Of a DNA stretch of 5,523 nt, positions 1 through 5,523 are shown one piece after another; position 1 is the stretch's first letter, and each line of letters begins with the position of its first letter. Source of the stretch: Brevundimonas sp. (GTDB lineage Bacteria > Pseudomonadota > Alphaproteobacteria > Caulobacterales > Caulobacteraceae). A model generated the notes under the pieces. It worked only from the letters and a program-made list of their open reading frames with translations. It searched no databases and was not told where the DNA came from. The DNA lies in assembly GCA_015234495.1 (NCBI GenBank), contig JADGMZ010000098.1:1-5523 (forward strand), written 5' to 3'. The translations under genes were made by a program, and so were the position numbers.

Positions 1-640
1 GCGCGATTTCCACCGCAAGGGCAGTTCGGTGTTCACCGGCAAGATGGGCCAGCGCGTCGCCGCGCCGGGGGTGACCGTGGTCGACGACGGCTCCATCGCC
101 GGACGCCGCGGGTCGCTGAGCATCGATGACGAGGGCACGCCGACCTCGCGCACCGTGCTGATCGAGGACGGGATCATGGTCGGGCTGATGCACGACCGGC
201 TGTCGGCGCGCCAGCTGGGGGCGCGGGCCACCGGCAACGGGCGCCGCCAGTCCTTCGCCCACATGCCGATGCCGCGCATGACCAACACCTTCATGGAGGG
301 CGGCAACGACAGCCAGGCCGACATGATCGCCTCGACGAAGCGGGGCCTCTACGCGGCCAATTTCGGCGGCGGTCAGGTCGATATCACCAACGGCAAATTC
401 GTCTTCCAGTGCACCGAGGCCTATCTGATCGAGGACGGCCGGATCACCGCCCCGGTGCGCGGCGCCACCCTGATCGGCGACGGGGCGACGGCGCTGACCC
501 GGATCGAGATGATCGGCGACGACTTCGCCTTCGATCCCGGCGTCGGCGTCTGCGGCAAGGCGGGCCAGGGCGTGCCGGTCGGCATCGGTCAGCCGAGCCT
601 GAAGATCGGCGGCCTGACCGTCGGCGGCACGGCGGTCTGA
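1..640 (+). CDS. tldD: TldD metalloprotease, C-terminal part (5' end outside window)
   Basis: This is the C-terminal ~212 residues of TldD, read in the frame starting at base 2 and ending at TGA 638-640. The E. coli protein is ~481 residues, so somewhat under half is present. TldD is the metal-bearing subunit of the cytosolic TldD/TldE (PmbA) protease, which degrades unfolded or modified peptides and processes some ribosomal peptides. Recognisable family blocks are [64 protein letters not shown] and GATLIG. The Cys in GVGVCGK (codon 551-553) corresponds to the metal-ligand cysteine of TldD. The HExxxH helix should lie immediately upstream, because the window opens at [13 protein letters not shown], which normally follows HEAxGHGLEG. 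The GTG at 29-31 is an internal Val, not a start. Nothing suggests damage. The partner tldE/pmbA is not in the window. Confidence 0.95.
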   Translation, partial: RDFHRKGSSVFTGKMGQRVAAPGVTVVDDGSIAGRRGSLSIDDEGTPTSRTVLIEDGIMVGLMHDRLSARQLGARATGNGRRQSFAHMPMPRMTNTFMEGGNDSQADMIASTKRGLYAANFGGGQVDITNGKFVFQCTEAYLIEDGRITAPVRGATLIGDGATALTRIEMIGDDFAFDPGVGVCGKAGQGVPVGIGQPSLKIGGLTVGGTAV

Positions 641-673
641 GGCGAGCGGCGGCTTTCGACCTGTTGCAGTCCT

Positions 674-1876
674 TTATGGTGTCCCTCCACGCGCCTTGGC
701 CGCCAATCTCGCCCCGCCGTCATCCTCGGACTTGATCCGAGGATGACGGGAGAGAACGGCAGACGAGACGGATCCCTCAGGCAGAAGCCATTGGCCACAC
801 ACTACCCATTGCAGCTGTTCGAGACGTCCGCTGCAGGCCGACGAAGCAGACGCGGCAGACGAGCTAGACCCCCTTTCGGAGTCTGCCTCGTCGCCGCCGG
901 GCGCCGCCGCCTCCGGCGCATCCGCCCGCCACTCCGGCCCGACCACTTCGAAGCCGCGCGCCTTCAGGCCGTCCAGCACGCCGCCCTCCTCCGCCAGCAG
1001 CCGGATCGGAGCCACGCCCATGGTCACGCCGGGCGAGATCAGCGCCGTCTCGATGGCGGCCGCCCATTGCTGGTGCAGCTGCGGCGCGATCTCCGGATCG
1101 CCCCAGGGCCAGCACTGGTTGAGGGCCCGGTCGATCGGCGAGGCGACGACCTCGGGAACCCGGCGGGCGCGCCAGTCCTCGGCCCGCTCGCGCGCCGCGT
1201 CCGGTCCCTGCTCGGCGGCGGCGATGGCGGCCTCGACGCAGGGGACGTGGGCCGACTGGGGGGCCGAAATCAGGCTCTCGACCAGTTCGTCGCCGCGCAC
1301 CGTGCCGACCGGGCGGGTGTCGACCCGGGCCCGCCGCGCCGCCCGGCGGATGACGTCCATGGCGTCGTCGCCGCCGCGGCGGCCGCTGTAGCCGGCCTTG
1401 TCCTGCATCAGGTCGAAGCCGAGGATCAGCAGGCTCTTCCCGCGCCAATCCTGATTGCGTTCGCCGGCCATCACCGCCTCCAGCCGCGCCTGCCACTCGG
1501 GCGTCAGGTAGTCGGCGGTGGTCTGGCCGCGCGGCATGCGGCCGATGGTGCGGATCCGCCAGATGACCCGCAGCACGTCGCTGAACGAGGCGCGGCCTTC
1601 CTGGGGCGTGAGGATCTGCTGCGCGCGGGCGGCGGCCGCCTCGAGGTCGTCGGGTCGCCAGGACAGGTCGCGCGGGATGCCGGTGATGGCCCCGACCAGG
1701 ATCAGGGTGCTGTCGCCCCGCGTCACCGTCCACATCGGCGCGCCCGAGCGCCGGGCCAGAACCACGACCTCCTCGACCGTGGTGGTCTCCGGCTCCTGCG
1801 GGGTCCGGGCCCCGGCCGGAAGCTGCGCCCCCGCCAGGAGCGCCGCGCTCAAGAGTAGGGTTAGCAAAGGTTTCAC
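674..1876 (-). CDS. Secreted TraB/GumN-family protein, degenerate motifs, overrun C-terminus
   Basis: I choose the GTG at 1876-1874, which gives a 400-residue protein. It has AGGT four bases upstream and makes a clean signal peptide (MKPLLTLLLSAALLAGAQLPAGA). An in-frame TTG at 1894 would add six residues but has no visible ribosome-binding site. Residues ~47-70 (APMWTVTRGDSTLILVGAITGIP) match the opening beta-hairpin of TraB/GumN (Tiki-like) proteins. Residues ~284-312 (VTMGVAPIRLLAEEGGVLDGLKARGFEVV) match their closing block. The family normally has GxxH at both places. Here they read GAIT (62-65) and GVAP (287-290), so both metal-ligand histidines are absent and protease activity is doubtful. 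The middle is helical and Arg-rich. After ~residue 315 the protein loses family similarity: an Ala/Ser-rich run, then residues 376-387 (SRHPRIKSEDDG) encoded by an intergenic-type palindrome. The stop TAA at 676-674 lies 33 bp from the convergent tldD stop. It is likely periplasmic or a lipid-free exported protein. Its function is unknown. Confidence 0.8.
   Translation of the reverse strand: MKPLLTLLLSAALLAGAQLPAGARTPQEPETTTVEEVVVLARRSGAPMWTVTRGDSTLILVGAITGIPRDLSWRPDDLEAAAARAQQILTPQEGRASFSDVLRVIWRIRTIGRMPRGQTTADYLTPEWQARLEAVMAGERNQDWRGKSLLILGFDLMQDKAGYSGRRGGDDAMDVIRRAARRARVDTRPVGTVRGDELVESLISAPQSAHVPCVEAAIAAAEQGPDAARERAEDWRARRVPEVVASPIDRALNQCWPWGDPEIAPQLHQQWAAAIETALISPGVTMGVAPIRLLAEEGGVLDGLKARGFEVVGPEWRADAPEAAAPGGDEADSERGSSSSAASASSACSGRLEQLQWVVCGQWLLPEGSVSSAVLSRHPRIKSEDDGGARLAAKARGGTP
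717..749. repeat. Perfect palindrome, 14-bp arms and 5-nt loop; intergenic-repeat type
   Basis: CCGTCATCCTCGGA (717-730) and its exact reverse complement (736-749) flank the loop CTTGA. Elements of this form, whose translation contains RIKSEDD or similar, are known to me as recurrent intergenic palindromes in alphaproteobacterial genomes. Only one copy lies in this window, so repetition is from prior knowledge, not seen here. It sits near the junction of two convergent genes and could form a bidirectional transcription stop, although no T-run follows either arm. It lies inside the annotated end of the minus-strand TraB/GumN frame. Confidence 0.8.
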
Positions 1877-1931
1877 GATTACCTGTTTTCCCAAGTATTA
1901 ATGGCGAGACGTTCGCCCTTATCAGAACACC

Positions 1932-1964
1932 AGCATGACATCGCTGTAATGATGTCTGCTTTTT
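1932..1964 (+). promoter_or_regulatory. Imperfect inverted repeat followed by T5 (operator or attenuator-like)
   Basis: The left arm AGCA-T-GACATC (1932-1942) pairs with the right arm GATGTC-TGCT (1951-1960). It is ten pairs with one bulged T at 1936, around the loop GCTGTAAT. TTTTT covers 1960-1964, so the plus-strand RNA resembles a modest intrinsic terminator. It lies upstream of the receptor gene rather than after a plus-strand gene. It could therefore be a dyad operator, a leader attenuator, or an insulator against antisense transcription. The sequence alone does not choose between these. Confidence 0.4.
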
Positions 1965-2014
1965 AATCCACCTGTCCGTCTTGTAACTGGAGCCATCCGC
2001 GTCAGGACGCCACA

Positions 2015-2035
2015 CCTTCGTCACACGACGAGGGG
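2015..2035 (+). promoter_or_regulatory. Hairpin overlapping the Shine-Dalgarno of the TonB receptor gene
   Basis: The ribosome-binding site of the receptor is AGGGG (2031-2035), nine bases before ATG 2045, which fixes that start. Bases 2015-2022 (CCTTCGTC) can pair with 2027-2034 (GACGAGGG) around the loop ACAC. This gives eight pairs including one G-U, and four of the five SD bases would be hidden. A second small dyad, GCGTC-AG-GACGC (1999-2010), lies just upstream. Its right half (2006-2009) could instead pair with 2019-2022 and free the SD, though with only four pairs. SD occlusion is inferred from pairing by eye. Confidence 0.4.
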
Positions 2036-2044
2036 AATCCTGCA

Positions 2045-4129
2045 ATGACCAAGACCATCCTGCTAGCCACAACCGCGCTCCTGCTGGGCGGAGGCGGGGC
2101 CGCCGCCCAGACCGCCTCCGACGGTCCCGAGCCGCAGGTCGCCCAGGCTCCGGTCCCCGTCAACGGCCAGGACGTCCAGATCGATTCGGCCCAGCAGGGC
2201 GTGCTGGTGTTCACCCCCGACTTCTTCGCCGACCAGCGGCCCAATACGGCGCTGGACATGGTGTCCCGCGTGCCCGGCTTTGCGGTGAACGACGGCTCCG
2301 GCAGCCGCGGCTTCGAGGGCGCCGTCGGCAACATCCTGATCAACAACGCCCGGCCGGCCTCCAAGAACGACACCGGCTCCAACGTCCTGTCGCGCACCCC
2401 GGCCAGCCAGGTCGAGCGCATCGAGCTGATCCGCGGCGGCGCCCCCGGCATCGACATGCAGGGCTATTCCGTCGTCGTGAACGTCATCCTCAAGGTCGAG
2501 AACACCCGCCAGTCGATCCTGACGGGGACGGGGTATTTCTTCGACGGCGGCCGCGACCAGTTCAACGGCTCGTACCAGTTCACCGCCCGCCAGGGCGAGC
2601 GCACCTGGGGCGTGACGCTGAGCGACGGGCTATCGATGAGCGACTCGAACGGCGAGGGGCTGGTGGTCCGCACCGACGCCAACGGCGACATCCTGCGGCA
2701 GGAGAATTATTTCAACGACCTCTGGGGCGGCGGACAGTCGATCCGCGGCAACTACGCGTCGCCCCTGCTCGGCGGCAAGATCGACCTGACCGGGCGCTAC
2801 GGCGTCAACGACTTCCAGTCGATCAACCTGCAGACCGCGACCGACATCCGGCGCGAGAGCCGCTATGCCGAGGACGGCGACAGCGGCGAGTTCGGCGCCG
2901 TCTACACCCGGCCGCTGGGCGGGCGGCTGAAGCTGGAGACCCGGCTGATCCACGAGTGGGGCGCCTTCGACTCGGTCTCCACCTCCAACACCCGGCTGGG
3001 CGCGGTCGACGATCCGGAGCAGGCCTTCGCGGCCTCGGGCGAGCAGTCAGAATCCATCCTGCGCGGCCTGGTTCGCTTCGAGAAGTCGCCCGCCCTGACC
3101 TTCGAGACCGGCGCCGAGGTGGCCTACAACATGCTGGAGGTCGACCAGGCCTTCACCGTCGGCGGGACGCCGGTGCCCCTGCCCTCGGCCTCGGTCAAGG
3201 TCGAGGAGACGCGGGGCGAACTGTTCGGCAAGGGGACGTGGCGCATCCGGCCGGACCTGACGCTGGAGGGCGGGCTGCGGCTGGAGAGCTCGACCATCAG
3301 CCAGTCGGGCGACGCCGACCAGGAGAAGAGCTTCTTCTTCGCCAAGCCGCGCTTCCTCGCCACCTGGACGCCGATGGCCAACAATCAGGTGCGGCTGCGC
3401 TTCGAGCGCGAGGTCGGCCAGCTCGACTTCGGCGACTTCGCCGCCTCGGCCGATCTCGAGGACGAGAACGTGTTCGGCGGCAATGTCGACCTGGAGCCGG
3501 AGCAGCGCTGGATCAGCGAACTGATCTACGAGCGCCGCTTCTGGGGCGACGGCATCGTCAGCGTCGGCCTGCGCCATGACGAGATCAGCGACGCGCTGGA
3601 CGTGATCCCGCTGGATCACGGCCTGTCGGCGGTGGGCAATATCGGCGACGCCACCCTGGACCAGCTGAACCTGACCATCGCCGTTCCGACCGACAAGCTG
3701 GGCGTGGCCGGCGGCATGTTCCGGCTGCGCAACACCTGGAACCACACCGAGGTGACCGACCCGACCACGGGCGAGGTCCGCCCGCTGTCGAACGTGCGCG
3801 CCAGCCAGGCGGTGATCTCGTGGGAACAGGACATCACCAGCTGGAAGCTGCAGTACGGGGCGGCCTACATCCCGCTGCTGACCGGGCAGTGGAGCTATGA
3901 TCCGGACCAGACCTCGGGCTGGCGCGGTCACGACTATTTCGAGGCCTGGGCCGAGTACAAGCCGACCGACACCCTGGCCATCCGGGCGCAGGTCAACATC
4001 TGGAACGACTTCGACGTCGAGCGCACGGTCTACGCCGACCGGTCGGCCGCGCGGCCGGTCGCCTACGTCGAGCACCGCTACATCGACCCGCGCACCTTCT
4101 TCCAGCTGCGGGTGCGCAAGACCTTCTGA
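2045..4129 (+). CDS. TonB-dependent outer-membrane receptor
   Basis: This is a complete 694-residue protein. The ATG is supported by AGGGG nine bases upstream and a signal peptide (MTKTILLATTALLLGGGGAAA, cleavage likely before Q22). Residues ~53-150 form the plug. They contain PNTALDMVSRVPGF, NILINNARPASK, LSRTPASQVERIELIRGG and PGIDMQGYSVVVNVILK; this last stretch corresponds to the usual RGP..LYG....GVINI segment. From ~155 onward the protein shows alternating strands ending in FQLRVRKTF with terminal Phe, as expected of an outer-membrane beta-barrel. Residues 452-494 (RFEREVGQLDFGDF, NVDLEPEQRW, ELIYERRF) match the mid-barrel signature of TonB receptors. There is no CarboxypepD-like or FecR-signalling N-terminal extension. 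A standard TonB box is not evident; DVQID (43-47) is the only weak candidate. It probably imports a metal complex or other scarce nutrient, driven by TonB-ExbBD, but the ligand is not readable. It is transcribed divergently from the TraB/GumN gene and ends at a strong terminator. Confidence 0.92.
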   Translation: MTKTILLATTALLLGGGGAAAQTASDGPEPQVAQAPVPVNGQDVQIDSAQQGVLVFTPDFFADQRPNTALDMVSRVPGFAVNDGSGSRGFEGAVGNILINNARPASKNDTGSNVLSRTPASQVERIELIRGGAPGIDMQGYSVVVNVILKVENTRQSILTGTGYFFDGGRDQFNGSYQFTARQGERTWGVTLSDGLSMSDSNGEGLVVRTDANGDILRQENYFNDLWGGGQSIRGNYASPLLGGKIDLTGRYGVNDFQSINLQTATDIRRESRYAEDGDSGEFGAVYTRPLGGRLKLETRLIHEWGAFDSVSTSNTRLGAVDDPEQAFAASGEQSESILRGLVRFEKSPALTFETGAEVAYNMLEVDQAFTVGGTPVPLPSASVKVEETRGELFGKGTWRIRPDLTLEGGLRLESSTISQSGDADQEKSFFFAKPRFLATWTPMANNQVRLRFEREVGQLDFGDFAASADLEDENVFGGNVDLEPEQRWISELIYERRFWGDGIVSVGLRHDEISDALDVIPLDHGLSAVGNIGDATLDQLNLTIAVPTDKLGVAGGMFRLRNTWNHTEVTDPTTGEVRPLSNVRASQAVISWEQDITSWKLQYGAAYIPLLTGQWSYDPDQTSGWRGHDYFEAWAEYKPTDTLAIRAQVNIWNDFDVERTVYADRSAARPVAYVEHRYIDPRTFFQLRVRKTF

Positions 4130-4177
4130 TCCGCCTGCACAAGACCTCGTCAGGAGGCAGCCCCTCGCAGGCCGGAT

Positions 4178-4210
4178 GGCCCCGTCGGCGAACCGCCGGC
4201 GGGGCCTTTC
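4178..4210 (+). terminator. Intrinsic-type terminator after the TonB receptor gene
   Basis: GGCCCCGTCGGCG (4178-4190) pairs with CGCCGGCGGGGCC (4194-4206) around the loop AAC, then TTTCC follows. All 13 positions pair in plus-strand RNA, with one G-U at 4185/4199. In minus-strand RNA that position becomes an A-C mismatch, and no T-run follows. It is therefore oriented for the receptor gene. It begins 49 bases after the receptor stop and abuts the stop codon of the convergent amidohydrolase gene, so it may also slow readthrough from that side. Confidence 0.75.
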
Positions 4211-5523
4211 CTATTCGGCCCGGAAGACCACCTCGCCGTCGACCACGGTCAGCACGGCCCGGCCCTTGGGAATGTCGGCGAACGGGGCGGTCATCAGGTC
4301 GACCGAGAAGGCGGTGAAGTCGCCGCGCTTGCCGACCTCGATGGTGCCCAGTTCGTCCTCGCGGAAGCTGGCGTACGCCGGCCAGAGAGTGAACATCTTC
4401 AGGGCCGTCTGGCGGTCCACCGCCTCGTGCGGCCGCCAGTCGGGGCCCTGGAACCCCTGCAGGTCCCGGCGGGCCACGGCGGCGTAGAATTCGATCAGCG
4501 GCGCGCCGCGTTCGACCGGGGCGTCGGAGCCGCCGACGACGACGACACCCCGGTCAGCCAGACTGTGCCAGGCGTAGGCGCCGTCCAGCCGGGCGTCGCC
4601 GAGGCGGGCGGGGGCGAAATGCAGGTCGCCGATGGCGTGGCTGGGCTGCATCGAGGCGATGATCGGCAGGTCGACGAACCAGTGATAGTCCGAGGGGCGC
4701 AGGATCTGCGCGTGCTCGATGCGCCAGCGCACGTCCTCGCCGTTCGGGCGGTCGGCGGGGGCGATCCCGGCCAGGGCCTGCTGGTACCACTCCGCCACCG
4801 AGGCGTTGCCGCGGTCGCCGATGGCGTGGGTGGCGACCTGGATGCCGCCGCGCAGGGCCGACTCGTACAGCGGGATGATCTCCTGCTCGGTGATCTGCAT
4901 CAGGCCGGTCGTGTCGGAGCGGTCGGCGTAGGGCTCGAACAGGGCCGCGCCGCGCGAGCCAAGGGCGCCGTCGGCGTAGTATTTGATCGCGCGGGTGATG
5001 ATCCGGCCGTCGGCGACGCTGCGCGGACCGCCGGCGATCAGCTCGGCCGCGCCGTCGGGGGTGATGCTGTTGTAAACCCGGATCGGCGCCTCGCCCGCCT
5101 CGGCCATGGCCTCCATCAGCGGCACGTCGCGCCACGGGGCGCTCATGAAATGCAGGCCGGTCCAGCCGTATTCCGCCTCGACCCGGAAGCCGGCACGGTA
5201 GGCCTCGCGGAGGGCCTCGGGATCGGCTTGCGGCATCAGGCCGCCGACCAACTGTTCAGCGGCGTCGACCAGCAGGCCGGTTGGGCGGCCGGCCGCGTCC
5301 TTGAGGATTTCGCCGCCGGCGGGGGCGGCGGTGGCGGCGGTGATGCCGGCGGCGGTGAGGGCCGCGGAGGAAGCGACCACGGCGTGGCCGTCGGCGCGGC
5401 TGAGCAGGACGACGCGTCCCGGGGCGGCGGCGTCGAGGTCGGCGGCGGTCAGGAAGCGGGCCTCGGGCCAGTGGGTCTCGATCCAGCCGCGGCCCACGAT
5501 CGGGCCTTCGGGGTGGGCCTCGG
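4211..5523 (-). CDS. YtcJ-like amidohydrolase (Amidohydro_3), N-terminus outside window
   Basis: This is a metal-dependent hydrolase of the amidohydrolase superfamily, YtcJ / N-substituted formamide deformylase type. About 436 residues are visible and the family is usually ~540-570, so roughly the first 110 are missing. The reading frame stays open to the window edge (EAHPEGPIVGRGW), so the GTG at 5497 is an internal Val of the conserved IVGRGW and not a start. Counting from that Val, family landmarks are SRADGHAVVASSAAL (33-47), IKYYADGALGSRGAAL (171-186), ATHAIGDRGN (222-231, His224), RIEHAQ (259-264, His262), SMQPSHA (282-288) and GSDAPVE (323-329, Asp325). The protein ends in GKRGDFTAFSVDL and a small C-terminal beta segment (VVDGEVVF). 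His224, His262 and Asp325 fit the metal and catalytic positions; the N-terminal HxH should lie outside the window. The natural substrate, probably an amide or related bond, cannot be assigned. Stop TAG is at 4213-4211. Confidence 0.92.
   Translation of the reverse strand, partial: EAHPEGPIVGRGWIETHWPEARFLTAADLDAAAPGRVVLLSRADGHAVVASSAALTAAGITAATAAPAGGEILKDAAGRPTGLLVDAAEQLVGGLMPQADPEALREAYRAGFRVEAEYGWTGLHFMSAPWRDVPLMEAMAEAGEAPIRVYNSITPDGAAELIAGGPRSVADGRIITRAIKYYADGALGSRGAALFEPYADRSDTTGLMQITEQEIIPLYESALRGGIQVATHAIGDRGNASVAEWYQQALAGIAPADRPNGEDVRWRIEHAQILRPSDYHWFVDLPIIASMQPSHAIGDLHFAPARLGDARLDGAYAWHSLADRGVVVVGGSDAPVERGAPLIEFYAAVARRDLQGFQGPDWRPHEAVDRQTALKMFTLWPAYASFREDELGTIEVGKRGDFTAFSVDLMTAPFADIPKGRAVLTVVDGEVVFRAE

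Larger units (their letters stand above)
1877..2044. promoter_or_regulatory. Divergent control region between TraB/GumN gene and TonB receptor gene
   Basis: These 168 bases contain no gene and must carry the promoters of both divergent genes. The part from ~1880 to 1990 is clearly richer in A/T than the flanking coding DNA. For the plus strand, ATGACA (1935-1940) is one base from a -35 consensus and TTTAAT (1962-1967) one base from a -10, but the 21-bp spacing is too long for a confident call. No convincing minus-strand promoter was found by eye. I do not recognise a specific regulator box such as Fur. The two structured elements inside the region are listed separately. Confidence 0.5.

Noticed and set aside
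29..31. GTG as start of a short 203-residue protein
   Set aside because: The frame is open to the window edge and the upstream residues RDFHRKGSS match TldD, so this is an internal Val.
641..673. Terminator or small gene directly between the tldD stop and the TraB/GumN stop
   Set aside because: The 33 bases contain no stem-loop or T-run that I can see, and they are too short for a gene.
743..1858. Long plus-strand open frame opposite the TraB/GumN gene (371 codons)
   Set aside because: Its translation is Arg/Gly/Ala-rich with no recognisable domain. The opposite strand encodes a signal peptide and a family-matching domain, so this is a high-GC shadow.
1945..1950. TGTAAT as a -10 box for the receptor gene
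   Set aside because: No acceptable -35 hexamer sits 16-18 bases upstream, and the bases fall in the loop of the inverted repeat.
864..2072. Minus-strand frame overlapping both the TraB/GumN gene and the start of the receptor gene
   Set aside because: The translation is low-complexity Arg/Gly/Pro with no domain, and it would overrun the divergent control region. Only its stop at 866-864 is of interest, as a possible former end of the neighbouring frame.
3047..4075. 342-codon minus-strand frame inside the TonB receptor gene
   Set aside because: The plus-strand frame has clear plug and barrel motifs end to end. The antisense frame has none and reflects third-position GC bias.
4554..5135. 193-codon minus-strand frame inside the amidohydrolase gene
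   Set aside because: It is an Arg/Pro-rich shifted copy of the true frame, without motifs.

Overview
The window is about two-thirds GC, has compact gene spacing, and nearly every reading frame is open by composition. The protein families point to an alphaproteobacterium. A Caulobacterales member such as Brevundimonas is my best guess, based on the TonB-receptor family, the TraB/GumN protein, and an intergenic palindrome that translates as SRHPRIKSEDD. The genus is an inference.

Layout: (1) 1-640, plus strand, is the 3' part of tldD, the metalloprotease subunit of TldD/TldE. (2) 674-1876, minus strand, is a secreted TraB/GumN-family protein that converges on tldD. Both of its usual GxxH metal motifs are gone, and its last ~60-85 codons look like former intergenic DNA. 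Those codons include a perfect 14-bp-arm palindrome (717-749). (3) 1877-2044 is a relatively AT-rich divergent control region. It holds an imperfect inverted repeat followed by T5 and a hairpin that overlaps the Shine-Dalgarno of the next gene. (4) 2045-4129, plus strand, is a complete TonB-dependent outer-membrane receptor. (5) 4178-4210 is a strong stem-loop terminator. (6) 4211-5523, minus strand, is a YtcJ-like amidohydrolase whose N-terminus lies beyond the window.

The two flanking genes look like ordinary chromosomal genes. The central divergent pair (secreted GumN-like protein and TonB receptor) shares one 168-bp control region and may be a co-regulated envelope module. That is inference from position; the transported substrate cannot be read from the sequence. 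I found no mobile element, CRISPR array, tRNA or rRNA. I saw no clearly new multi-gene system. The most unusual points are the motif-less TraB/GumN protein with its overrun C-terminus, and the structured leader of the receptor gene.
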